Shown piece by piece: positions 1-8,613 of a stretch of 19,779 bases of DNA. This DNA comes from Candolleomyces eurysporus (Eukaryota; Basidiomycota; Agaricomycetes; Agaricales; Psathyrellaceae). The notes under the pieces were generated by a model, which was given only the letters and a program-made list of their open reading frames with translations, made no database searches and was not told where the DNA came from. The position numbers were made by a program, and so were the translations under genes. Within the stretch, counting starts at the first letter, position 1; each line of letters begins with the position of its first letter. The stretch covers positions 1 to 19,779 of the forward strand of contig JANBPK010001640.1 of assembly GCA_027579435.1 (NCBI GenBank), in the 5' to 3' direction.

Positions 1-547
1 CAATACGAGGACGCACAAGATCAGGACCCTCGATATCATGGCTCACGGCACTACCAAGCCCCGCAACACCAGAACCGACGGAAGCGGTATCCGCNGTTCA
101 TATAGCCATAGAAACTACGCTCCGCCTTCTCCTGCTGGCACGCATAGCTCGCCCACAGCACCTCGTCTCCCCAGGTCGAGCAGAGCTTCGGTGCAGCAGT
201 CCAACGTGGCACATTATCATGAGGAAGGGGGGGGGGGGGANGCGNGGGAGCNGGGTGGTGGTGCCAGAGGAAGTGGGCCTTCTTGCCCCTCATGCACACA
301 CATCAGCAGCTTCGTGTGCACTACTCGTAGCAGCGGCAGTAGTAGAGTCACTACAACTGGCGATAAACGAGCTTCAGCACCAGCAACACGCTGATATCAC
401 TGGCGGCCCTGGTGGTACACCAAGTAGTAGCGGTCATTCCCACCTCGCAGAGTCGCCTTCGAGTTCTTCGGAAAGGGCACAGAGAGGGAAAAGGGCAAGA
501 AGCGGGGTAGTTGGATGTCTAGATTCCTCAGGAGGGCCAAGATTTAG
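1..547 (+). pseudogene. Remnant of the disordered Pro/Gln/Tyr-rich protein gene (module 1 copy)
   Basis: This is the decayed counterpart of the gene at about 6844-7839, and its 5' part lies outside the window. The first 30 or so codons read in one frame (QYEDAQDQ-like start). After the N at 95 the likeness moves to a second frame (PRSSRASVQQSN). After the G run with three Ns at 230-252 it moves to a third (AGTHSS-type sequence is replaced by VVVPEEVGLLAPHAHTS). A further one-base shift is needed near 470 to recover the basic tail, where a TAG at 545-547 cuts the protein short compared with module 2. About 60 bases are also missing near 75-115. Some of these breaks may be miscalled homopolymers, but the deletion and the TAG argue that this copy is no longer functional. 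Confidence 0.6.
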
Positions 548-1496
548 GGCAAGAGCGAGAGGAGTCACTAGTCAAAATCGATATTAAAGATTGAAGAGAG
601 GCTCGATCTGATTGGATCACATGCGCTAATTTTGGCTGCTGGATTGGTGGTTGTCGCTCCGGGTACGGAGGTAGTTGATGGTGAAAAAGTGCTCTGAGCG
701 GGGAGGGGGTGGTTGGGAGGAATTCCCCTGGTGTACCTGTCTCTCTAACACTACTGCTAGTCTCTCGGCTGAACACCGGACTTTGGTCTCTGCGAGGCCT
801 CCGTTTCTGGGTTTGGGCTCTCCGACTTTACGTACGCCAGATATTGACTACATCACGAAATCAGTGAAGCCCCGACACATATTACATGGCATTATCAGCG
901 GTTATAACGAGTGATGAACCGCTTTGTCACTCATTATAACCAATTATAATTGGTTATATTCGATTGAAACCTGGCCGTCATTTTCGTGATGTATTGGCGG
1001 TCTTTCGGTGTTCGTTCGTTCGTTCGTTCTCTTTGGTTTTTTCATGTTTTTATTGGTCCATTGTGTGATGATGTATTACTATACGGATATACGTATGTAA
1101 GCACAACACCCTGGCAAGATATAGTTCGGGTTCAACGAAGGTTGATGTTCGAGAAGTTCGAGATGTCCAAATATCATCTCATTCAATCCAGTCCGATCAT
1201 GGACTGTATACCGACAACCCTGTTCTTGGCGTTGGTTGGTTTTTAATAGTATTCTTCATGAGGCACCCTTTGAGGCTCGTGACGGACCTCAGCTGCGCAT
1301 CAACCGCGGCCCTGCGGCAAAGTTCTGAAATGGATATCTCAATGGGTACGTTGCGGCATTGTATAACCTGGTCAATACTCGAATGTGACTCCTACCCAGC
1401 AGTGTTACATATAGTTACAGAAACTGGAAGCGACCGAAGCTTACCATCGTGACTGATCAACAAGAGGTCCGACACTGCAGCCCTTCCGCTAGTACG
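548..1496. other. Spacer of module 1, probable upstream region of P450-1
   Basis: I see no convincing gene here. The stretch aligns with 7840-8613 and with the inverted copy at 19066-19779, so it is part of the duplicated module. It contains the small TIR element at 851-991 and a short GTTC tetranucleotide run at about 1009-1028. The last 340 bases (about 1155-1496) form a block that recurs at 3811-4155, at about 8300-8613 and, inverted, near 19066-19320. Because that block ends exactly at the P450 start codon in three cases, it is the best candidate for the P450 promoter and 5' leader. Confidence 0.6.
851..991. mobile_element. 141-base non-autonomous TIR element (MITE) with TA target duplication
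   Basis: The ends are CATCACGAAA at 851-860 and its reverse complement within TTTTCGTGATG at 981-991. TA lies directly outside both ends (849-850 and 992-993). Modules 2 and 3 show the uninterrupted site (TATTGG... in the same context near 8150 and, inverted, near 19430), so this is an insertion. The inside is rich in symmetry: arms of 15 bases at 900-914 and 927-941 pair with one mismatch, and 935-958 is a perfect 24-base palindrome. TA duplication with short TIRs is typical of Tc1/mariner-type MITEs; that family assignment is inference. There is no coding capacity. Confidence 0.8.
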
Positions 1497-3772
1497 ATGC
1501 ACTGGCAGCTTTCTACATCCTCGGTTGCTACTGCGATTTCAGCATACGCGGCGTACAAGATCTTCCTCTTCTTCTACCGCCGATGTTACTCGCCGCTGAG
1601 ACACCTCCCTGGCCCACCTCGCCCAAGTTTTCTGATTGGGAATGAGAAGGAAATCTGGGATACAGTACGTCGGCCCGATTTGTGTGAACGGTTATTAGTA
1701 TTTAATTGCTGATTGCGCCGTGCACGACGCTGCGTGTAGGAAAGCTATCCTATCCATGAGCAATGGATCGAGAAATACGGTTCTACGATGCTCGTTCCGG
1801 GCTTCCTTGGGGTGAGTGAGCGCTAGCGCTTCTCGCACCATCTATGCTCTTGTTGTCCGAGTCTGATGATCAAGGTCTGTTTCTTTCGAATGAAAGGCGA
1901 ATCATCTGTACACCACGGACTTGAAAGCGCTCAACCATGTCATGATGAATAGCAACATCTACCAGAAACCAGATTTCTTTAGGTATTACCTTACGGAAGT
2001 TGTGGGGCAAGGCCTACTCGTAGTCGAGGAAGACGTTCACAAGAACCATGTAAGTCCACCGTTGGGCCTTTCGAGTCCAAGTCGTCGCTAATACGCAACA
2101 TATGGCGTCTGCCAGCGTAGGGTCATGAATCCGGCATTCGGAGCGGCGCAAATTCGCGAATTGACGGATGTTTTCGTTGAAAAATCGATCGAACTCCGGG
2201 ACGCTTGGGACGCAGAGCTTCACGGGCAGCGAGGCGAAGCTGAAGGGAAGATTGACGTACTATCGTGGCTCAGTAGGATGACTTTGGATGTAATCGGACA
2301 GGCTGGTGAGCTCAAAGCGCATCCTGCTAGGCGGATCTGTATTAAATGCCGTTTCATTAGGTTTCAACTATCAATTCAATGCGCTGGCCAATGGAGAAGA
2401 GCAGAACGAGCTCAATCGCGCTTTCTCAGCCATATTCTCAAGCAATATGGAATTTTCTATCATTACTTTTCTACGCCTAGGATTTCCGAGCTTGCGTTGG
2501 GTGGTAAGTGTCTACAGTCCCTCCTGACGCAAATTCTGGCGACTGACTTCCATTTGCAGCCGGAAATGAAGGATGATGGATCCAAACAAGCTCGCGCAAC
2601 TATGGATAGGGTCGGAAGAGAGCTCTTAGAAAGCAGCAAGAAGAACCTACAGACTTCTGGGAAGGTTGAGAAATCAGCATTGAAGGGAAGAGATATTTTG
2701 ACTCTCCTTCTGCGTGCGAACATGGCGACCGATGTTCCGGAGCATCAACGAATGAGCGATGAGGAAGTCCTTGCACGTACGTCTTCATTTAGTTGGTTCC
2801 TCGTTATTACGCTTGATACTAATACAACGACACCCTCAGAGATACCCACATTTTTGGCCGCTGGGCACGAAACAACGAGGTGAGTCGGCAGATCAGCTCC
2901 TCCGTGGCGAGCCTACTAATGCCATTGCGGTACATATGAAGTACGGGAACCACCTGGGCACTCTATGCACTGAGCGAAAATCCGCAAGTCCAGAAGAAAT
3001 TAAGGGACGAACTTTCAACTATCTCAACGGACAACCCCACGATGGACGAGCTCAACTCCCTGCCATACCTTGAAGCGGTTGTCCGTGAAGTACTTCGACT
3101 GTACCCTCCCGTTCCGTTCAGTGAAAGGCTCACCGTCAAGGAGGACGTGATTCCGTTGAGTGTGCCCGTTACGGACAGGAATGGGAAGGTGCACGAGTAT
3201 CTAGAGTATGCCCTATCTGCCTCTTCGAGTTGCAATATATTTCTGACCTCACTCGTACGATGCAGAGTTCCAAAGGGCCAATTCGTTTTTATGCCCATTC
3301 TCTCTGTGAACAGGGATAAGAATATTTGGGGCGAAGATAGTCTCAAGTTCAGGTGCGTCTTCAAGTCCGTAGCTCGCTGAATACTGTACTCACGGAAAAT
3401 GACAGGCCGGAGCGTTGGGAGTCCCCGCCCGGAGGCGCGAGCGCTATTCCAGGTGTATGGGGCAACGTGCTAACATTCATTGGAGGCCCGCGAGCATGCA
3501 TCGGGTATAGATTTTCTAATGTCGAGTAAGTCTTTCTCTCCGTTTACAGCTTTCCCAGAAAGCTAATATTCATTGGCCAACTTAAATCTTCTGAATCCTG
3601 TAGAATGAAAGCCCTGCTCTTCACTCTCGTCCGAGCGTTTGAGTTCGAGCTAGGGGTGCCCGCTGAGGAGATTGGGGTATCATCTTGGATCGTTCAGAGG
3701 CCTTTCCTAAGGTCGAACCCAGAAGCTGGGAACCAGCTACCTTTGAAGGTGAAACCGGTTCGTCGATTGTAG
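1497..3772 (+). CDS. Cytochrome P450 monooxygenase, copy 1 (11 exons, intact)
   Basis: A haem-thiolate monooxygenase, expected to be anchored in the ER membrane and fed electrons by a P450 reductase; the substrate is unknown. Exons: 1497-1664, 1740-1811, 1897-2049, 2116-2305, 2361-2503, 2560-2776, 2840-2879, 2942-3205, 3266-3352, 3406-3525, 3604-3772. They total 1623 bases (540 residues), and all introns are GT/AG with phases that join cleanly. The N-terminus has a membrane segment at about residues 8-26, followed by the LPGPPRP hinge. The I-helix oxygen-binding motif is AGHETTS (322-328), the ExxR motif is EVLR (377-380), PERW is at 446-449, and the haem loop [10 protein letters not shown] (469-478) has Cys476 as the iron ligand. 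All key residues are present and the length is normal. The start is the ATG shared by all three copies. One oddity is RFSNVE after the haem loop, where copy 2 has the more usual RFSLVE. The CYP family cannot be fixed without a search. Confidence 0.95.
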
Positions 3773-3810
3773 CAGTCGAACCGAACCCTTAGCGAGACCG
3801 TATTCTGTTC

Positions 3811-4155
3811 CCGTTGTGGAGCGCTGAGTTCAAGATGTCCAGATATCATCTCATTCAACTCCAGTTCGATCATGGTCTGTATACTGACAACACTGTTATT
3901 AGCATTGGCTTGATTTTTAATATTATTCTTCATGAGGTACTCTTCGAGGCGACGGACCTCAGCTGTGCATCAACTGCGGGCCTGCGGCAAAGTTCTGTGG
4001 GTATCTCGATGGGTACGTTGCGGTATTGTATAACTTGGTCAATACTTGAATGTGAATCCTACCCAGCAGTCTCACATATAGCGACAGAAACTGGAAGTGA
4101 CCGAAGCTCACCATCGCGACTGAATAACGAGCCGACACTGCAGCCCTTCAGTTAA
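3811..4155 (+). repeat. Orphan copy of the P450 upstream block, with no P450 behind it
   Basis: Starting about 40 bases after the P450-1 stop, this stretch repeats the block at about 1150-1490: the GATGTCCA-type start, TCGATCATGG, GACGGACCTCAGCTG, the GGGTACGTTGCGG region and the CTGCAGCCCTTC end. The likeness stops at the position where the P450 start codon should follow. It is therefore a promoter and leader copy that has lost its gene, or that was joined to the P450-1 tail by an unequal exchange. Open frames across it are chance frames. Confidence 0.85.
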
Positions 4156-4393
4156 TAAGTTGATTCTCTAACTCGGGCTGATTGCTGGTGTAGGGTGACA
4201 GCAGCTCTTACGATTTGCGGCTCTGCGGACTCGTGGATAGCCTCAATACGAGATAGGCTTAATATCATCAAGCAATGCACATTGCGGAATGGAGCTTTGA
4301 GCGACTTTGAAGCAAGATACAATGTTATTTCGGTCTAGACTGCAGCACTGCCTCAGTCTGTCTGAGCACCGCCCCAGTCTGCCTCACTCTGCC
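4156..4393. other. Unassigned intergenic stretch with short imperfect repeats
   Basis: No gene is visible. Between about 4340 and 4400 there are imperfect repeats of the type CAGTCTGYCTGAGCAC, which place TGAGCAC at both 4363-4369 and 4394-4400. The second of these is also the left copy of the direct repeat flanking the element at 4401-5392. Confidence 0.5.
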
Positions 4394-4400
4394 TGAGCAC

Positions 4401-5392
4401 TGGGGGTGACCAATCCCTGTCACTGACGCGGCCGGTGATTGTCACGCCGCGTCACAAAAATGTCACAAAAGGTGAAGCAGCCCCGAATTCCAGCCAATTT
4501 CAGCAATTTAAAGGGAAGACAAAGATTATAAGCCACAAAGTCCTTGTAGACCATATAATTACTCATGAATATCCATTCTATTCTCCCTGATTCCTGAAAT
4601 CTGAACACGGAAGGGACTGAATTGTCGGAATCGGTCAAAACTGGACTGCCTTTCCGTCATTGGCTTGATCCCAACACTGATTGATGCCGGTGTTGCCGTA
4701 TGTTGTGTAAAACATAGCTCCTTATCTAGAGCGCCTATCGTAACAAAACATATATCAATAGAAAGCTCATAATGAGGGGAACGTCTTGGTACAGACAAAT
4801 TAACGTTTTCTCCAAGTTATATTGTGCAATTCATGGATACTTATACAGGTAATCTAACAACTTCAAAGGGTATCAACTCAATGCTGGCTACTCCAATTAA
4901 CATGATTTATAGGGCGTTTTGACTCGCTTCATTGCTCTCTACAAATCTCCGCCATTGGTTTTTTAAATATTGGCTCTGAACATTGAGATCTGCTCAGGGC
5001 GATCACCTTATCTCAGGACATCGCAAGAAAACGAGAAATATAATGGCGGAGGATTGTTTTTAGAGTAAATTACTGTCATATTGCTCTATCAACCATGGAA
5101 ATCCGTGCAGCCGTTGTTTTTTTGAAGCCGTTGCAAGGTTTCTCTGCCAAAATGGCAGGGTTTGGGCACTTATCTGCCGAAATCAGCTTATTTAAGCACT
5201 CTAAAATTTCTATAAAATCCAAGAATAGATGAAAACCATTCAATCTGCTATCCTTGTACTTTTAGGAAGTCTTTTTGGCACTGTGGAAGGGAGGATTGAG
5301 GAAAACCGCCTTGGTTTCACGTTCTGGGGAGTGTCACACATGTGACGCCGCGGTCACACGCATGGGCCTTAACGGGGAATTGGTCACCCCCA
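4401..5392. mobile_element. Non-autonomous DNA transposon-like element of about 1 kb with TIRs
   Basis: The left end TGGGGGTGACCAAT (4401-4414) is repeated in reverse complement at the right end (5379-5392), a perfect 14-base terminal inverted repeat. TGAGCAC flanks both sides (4394-4400 and 5393-5399). The shared direct repeat can be stretched to TGAGCACTG, so the exact border and a target duplication of 7-9 bases remain open. The subterminal parts are dense in GTCAC/GTGAC. The left one holds a perfect hairpin (TGACGCGGC with GCCGCGTCA, about 4424-4455) and the right one TGTGAC with GTCACA (5341-5357). No transposase is encoded, so it would depend on an autonomous relative elsewhere. Target-duplication length and layout would suit a hAT-like element, but that is inference. 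Confidence 0.75.
5229..5345 (+). CDS. Possible small secreted peptide (38 residues), weak call
   Basis: A short ATG frame encodes a lysine near the start, then a hydrophobic stretch (residues about 4-17, IQSAILVLLGSLFG) with a plausible signal-peptidase site, then about 17 polar or aromatic residues before a TGA. It lies entirely inside the right part of the TIR element at 4401-5392, and its last codons use the subterminal GTCAC repeats. I do not recognise it. It may be chance, or the first exon of a longer gene whose donor I cannot identify. Confidence 0.2.
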   Translation: MKTIQSAILVLLGSLFGTVEGRIEENRLGFTFWGVSHM

Positions 5393-5504
5393 TGAGCACT
5401 GCTCGATCACCGCTTGGGCGTGCTGCTCAAACACTGCGGATGAAGAACGAGGTCACCCCACGGGCCACCACTCATGTCATTCAAAAACCTGCTTACTTCC
5501 AACT

Positions 5505-6047
5505 ATGAAGCTACTCTTTGCTCTCAGCAGCGCTCCTCATTGGACTGACAAATACGAGGGCTTGGACTTCAAGAGTGTATTTCAATTATCATATCATTGC
5601 TTTCTTCGAAGATGTCAACGGAGATCCGGAATTGAAGAAGATAGCGCAAGATCTATTAAAATGTTTCCCCGAGGCTCCGCAATCGCGTGTCAACGCTTCT
5701 GGGTCGACTGCAAGAAGCTGCTTCAAGAGCAGGCAGCAGCGCGTCGTGTGAGGGTCACGGTCTCTGCTTCTAATGCGTAGTACTCCATCTCCACGTTATC
5801 CTTATGTTTTTTTTTTAGTATGACCTGTTTGCTACATACACATTTGCTACTTCTCATTCTTGAGAGTTGTGATACGTGTTTCTGGACCCACTCCATGGCT
5901 GTAGGCGAATTGGTACCAGCACCCAGTGTCATAGGGAAGGGTGATGAAGCTGCTTTGAGGACATTTACTCGGGCCCATATGAAATCATTCCAGGACCTAA
6001 CGTATAGCCTGTCTGCGAGGGATCGCAAGCACGTCCAAAGACTCTAA
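5505..6047 (+). CDS. Candidate small secreted protein with one intron and an N-terminal frameshift
   Basis: The ATG at 5505 starts MKLLFAL. A one-base shift in the CTCTTTGC run moves the likely frame to LLSAALLIGLTNTRA, which completes a convincing signal peptide. About 60 residues follow, with FFEDVNGDPELKKIAQDLL as the most protein-like part. GT|GTGAGG at 5747/5748 and a strong pyrimidine tract ending in AG at 5818 define a 71-base intron. Joining there gives a second exon 5819-6047 open to a TAA, for about 157 residues in all. A competing reading stays in the ATG frame and ends at 5780 (91 residues). I recognise no family. The frameshift could be a miscalled T run or real decay. Placement beside a mobile element fits a fast-evolving secreted-protein gene, but that is inference. 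Confidence 0.35.
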
Positions 6048-6240
6048 ACTGTTGCCAGGTTGGAGGACGTTGTGAGATGCTGCCATCCTGTACAACGTTC
6101 AACCATGAGCACAGGCTCGCGCCTCGTTAAAATTTCCTCCCGGAAGTTGGTGGTTGAGACGCAGAATGGACGGAGGTAGAAAGCGATTTGTTCGCATCGC
6201 CGAAAGCGACTGGTACAAAGCACTGAAAGCGACTTCTACA

Positions 6241-6340
6241 GGTCGCCGAGTTGAACGACTTGTATAGGTCGCCGAGAACGACTTCAAGTATAGGTCGCCG
6301 AGAACGACTTGCATAGGTCGCCGAGAACGGCTTCCGAAGG
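6241..6340 (+). repeat. Tandem repeat, four units of 23-26 bases
   Basis: The core GGTCGCCGAGAACGACTT (first copy slightly changed) begins at 6241, 6267, 6293 and 6316. A weaker related unit (TCGCCGAAAGCGACT) precedes it near 6197. Each unit pairs GGTCGCCGAG with an ACGACTT or GCGAC-type half, so the array is also partly self-complementary. No gene overlaps it convincingly. Confidence 0.75.
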
Positions 6341-6843
6341 CGACAACGAAATCGAGTCCTGAGTCAGCCTACGATGCACCACGACAGGGTTCACAGCGTG
6401 CGATCCTGCTTGTCGTTAAAAGGCACAGCTACACGGACGATATCCTCAACCCCTTATCTTGCGACATACCACANCCCCTTTATATACGAAGGGTGCTAGG
6501 GGAGTGGGCGTCACTCTTGTCCTCCCTAGTTAAACTGTTCGCTCTCGTCGTGCTCACTTGGACTTGCGGCTGTTCAATTAACTCTGGCACAGCTAGATCA
6601 AGTGAACAACAACTCTCCTCAAGACGCTCATGCCGACCACGACAGACAACGAAAGCACACAAAATATCCCGATNGGGGGTATCGGTGTCGAACAACAACA
6701 CCTATAATCCAGGAGCACATCATAGTAACCCGGTTTTTATTGGTGCGTTACTCTCGTTCTCATCTTGCTCGGCGCTGGTTCTAACAATGTACATCTAGGG
6801 AACGCGGCTGGATCTCCAATGATTGTGTATTATAACCATAACC
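6341..6843. other. Non-coding stretch before the module 2 gene
   Basis: I see no gene I can support. A TATATA box-like stretch lies at about 6480-6486, next to the N at 6474. AT-poor sequence follows, leading to the candidate ATG at 6844. This may hold the promoter of the disordered-protein gene. Module 1 does not extend far enough left in the window to test whether this region is part of the duplicated unit. Confidence 0.4.
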
Positions 6844-7839
6844 ATGGACGATCTGACACAGGTGAGTCGGAGTCCTCCGTCTTCGAGGGAGCTCGAGCTC
6901 ATCGTTTTCACGAAATCAGCTCTGCTACAGAGACTGTTGTTCCTTCTTGACACATACCTACCCGACGCGACTCGACCTGGCTCTCAAGGCGAAGTAGCGG
7001 GACGGTATCAACCGTACCCACCGCCACCACCACCACCCCCCTCCCCCACCAGNCGCCGTGGCAATATCCGACATGGCCGCGGCAGCAGCATCCGTTGCGA
7101 GGGCAGTACTACCAGCGAATATATGATGAGCAGGGTGAAGAGTACGCAGCTGGATCGTGGACAGAAGATCTGCAATATGAGGACGCACAAGATCAGAACC
7201 CTCAATATCATGGCCCACGGCACTACCAAACCCCGCAACACCAGTACTCACAGTACCGAGGTGGGCGACGATATCCAGATGACCAGCAGCAGCACCAACA
7301 GGCGTACCCGTCGTCACAAAATAGCTATACCACTGACCTTCTCCCTGCCCCTGCTACACATGGCTTGCCTGCACCGCCTCACCTCCCCAGGTCCAGCAGA
7401 GCGTCGGCACAACAGTCCAACGCGGCTTATCACCAACGCCAAGAGGAGAAGAGGAGACGTGGTGAGCGGGGGGGTTGTGCTAGAGGAAGGGTATCTTCAT
7501 GCCCCTCATACACGCACATCAGCTCTCGTGCCCGCACCAACTCGTCCAGTCTCTGCGGCACTCGCAGCACCGACACCGGTAGCAGCAGCAGTAGCAGAGT
7601 CACCACCACCGGTGATAAACGAGCCTCGGCACGAGCAACACGATAATACTAGCCGCCCGGCAGAGTCGCCCTCGAGTTCTTCGGAAAAGGGGAAAGAGAG
7701 GGAAAAGGGCAAGAAGCGGGGTAGCTGGGTGTCTAGGTTTTTCAAAAGGAGGGCCAAGAATTCGAGTGAGAGTGGGAGGGACAAGGGGTCGACATCGAAA
7801 TCAAAATTGAAGAGAGGTTCGATCTTGGGCGTCACCTAG
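6844..7839 (+). CDS. Disordered Pro/Gln/Tyr-rich protein with a basic tail, module 2 copy (frame broken at homopolymers)
   Basis: The proposed start is ATGGACGATCTG at 6844. It leads into a hydrophobic segment (about residues 22-42) and a run of eight prolines near 7020. After the C run and the N at 7053 the natural reading moves to another frame rich in Gln, Tyr, Pro and Asp (DLQYEDAQDQNPQYHGPRHY and onward to 7440). After the GGGGGGG run near 7468 it moves back to the first frame for an Ala/Pro/Ser segment and a strongly basic tail (GSWVSRFFKRRAK), ending in TAG at 7839. The remnant in module 1 supports this combined reading, since its likeness follows the same frame switches. No catalytic domain is seen, and low-complexity sequence like this is usually disordered. 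A possible GTGAGT donor directly after ACACAG near 6862 means the first exon may be shorter than drawn. Function unknown. Confidence 0.5.
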   Translation: MDDLTQVSRSPPSSRELELIVFTKSALLQRLLFLLDTYLPDATRPGSQGEVAGRYQPYPPPPPPPPSPTXRRGNIRHGRGSSIRCEGSTTSEYMMSRVKSTQLDRGQKICNMRTHKIRTLNIMAHGTTKPRNTSTHSTEVGDDIQMTSSSTNRRTRRHKIAIPLTFSLPLLHMACLHRLTSPGPAERRHNSPTRLITNAKRRRGDVVSGGVVLEEGYLHAPHTRTSALVPAPTRPVSAALAAPTPVAAAVAESPPPVINEPRHEQHDNTSRPAESPSSSSEKGKEREKGKKRGSWVSRFFKRRAKNSSESGRDKGSTSKSKLKRGSILGVT

Positions 7840-8613
7840 GATTGGGGTCACACGCCGCGACTGGTTTCTTGTGTTGTGGTTTGCTTACTTGTGTTAGTGG
7901 GCCGCTCCTGGGACACGGTTCCGCTTTTTGGCTGCTCCATGTGGTTGTGGCTCTGTGTGCGGAGGTAGTTGGTGGTGGAGAGGTGTTCTGAGCGGGAAGA
8001 AGGTGGTTGCGAGGACTTCCCCTGGTGTACCTGTCTCACTGGCACTACCACCAGTCTCTCACATGGCTGAACAACGGACTTTGGTCTCTGCGAGGTCTCC
8101 GTTTCTGGGTTTGGGTTCGCCAACTTCATGTACGTCAGATATAGATTGGCTATTGGTGTTCCTTCAGTGTTCGTTCGCTCTCTTTGTTTTTTTCATGTAT
8201 TTATTGGCCATGGCACCATTGTGCATTGTAATTCAGGATGTATTCCTATACAGACATACATCCAGAGATACGACCGCTATCTAATAGGTTAACTCTCATG
8301 AAGTTCAAGATGTCCGAATTCAATTCCAGCTCGATCATGGACTGTATACCGACAACCCCGTTCTAGGCTTTCGGTTTCTAATACTTCACACGAGGCTCCC
8401 GACCTCAGCTGCGCAGCAACTGCGGCAAAGTTCCGCAGACAACTGAAATAGATATCTCGACGGGTACGTTACGGTATTGTATAACTTGGCCAATACTTGA
8501 ATGTGACTCCTACCCAGGATTCTGCTCAACTCCGTAATAAGCTCGTGGTCTTACGTATAGCTACAGATACCAGATAACAACAAGCCCCACACTGCAGCCC
8601 TTCAGCTAGTACG
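7840..8613. other. Spacer of module 2, probable upstream region of P450-2
   Basis: No gene is supported. It aligns with 548-1496 without the inserted element and with the inverted copy at 19066-19779. The segment just before the ATG (about 8300-8613) carries the block shared with the orphan copy at 3811-4155, with some internal deletions and one extra stretch near 8515-8560. Confidence 0.6.

Larger units (their letters stand above)
1..3810 (+). repeat. Duplicated module, copy 1 (disordered-protein gene remnant, spacer, P450)
   Basis: Base 1 onward aligns with 7176 onward almost base for base at first. The likeness then runs through the spacer and the whole P450 gene with its introns, and ends about 35 bases after the P450 stop. 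Introns and spacers are duplicated along with exons, so this is DNA-level segmental duplication and not retrocopying. The left end lies outside the window. Copy 1 differs from copy 2 by deletions in the first gene and by a 141-base insertion at 851-991. The right limit near 3810 is where the sequence changes into a second copy of the P450 upstream block. Confidence 0.9.

Noticed and set aside
2014..2223. Minus-strand frames opposite P450 exons (for example 2014-2223, 2963-3364, 9582-9842, 10082-10621)
   Set aside because: They mirror the spliced P450 exons, cross intron boundaries and have no domains. They recur in both copies only because the P450 does.
3814..4155. 113-codon frame with an ATG behind P450-1
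   Set aside because: It lies in the duplicated upstream block. The equivalent frame in the other copies is broken, and no protein likeness is seen.
5275..5508. 77-codon plus-strand frame across the right end of the TIR element
   Set aside because: It begins without an ATG (CTG), runs through the inverted repeat and subterminal GTCAC clusters, and has no recognisable protein character.
6430..6830. Possible solo LTR of a retrotransposon (TATA-like box, start-like sequence)
   Set aside because: I could not find matching ends, a TG...CA border, a target duplication or a second copy in the window.
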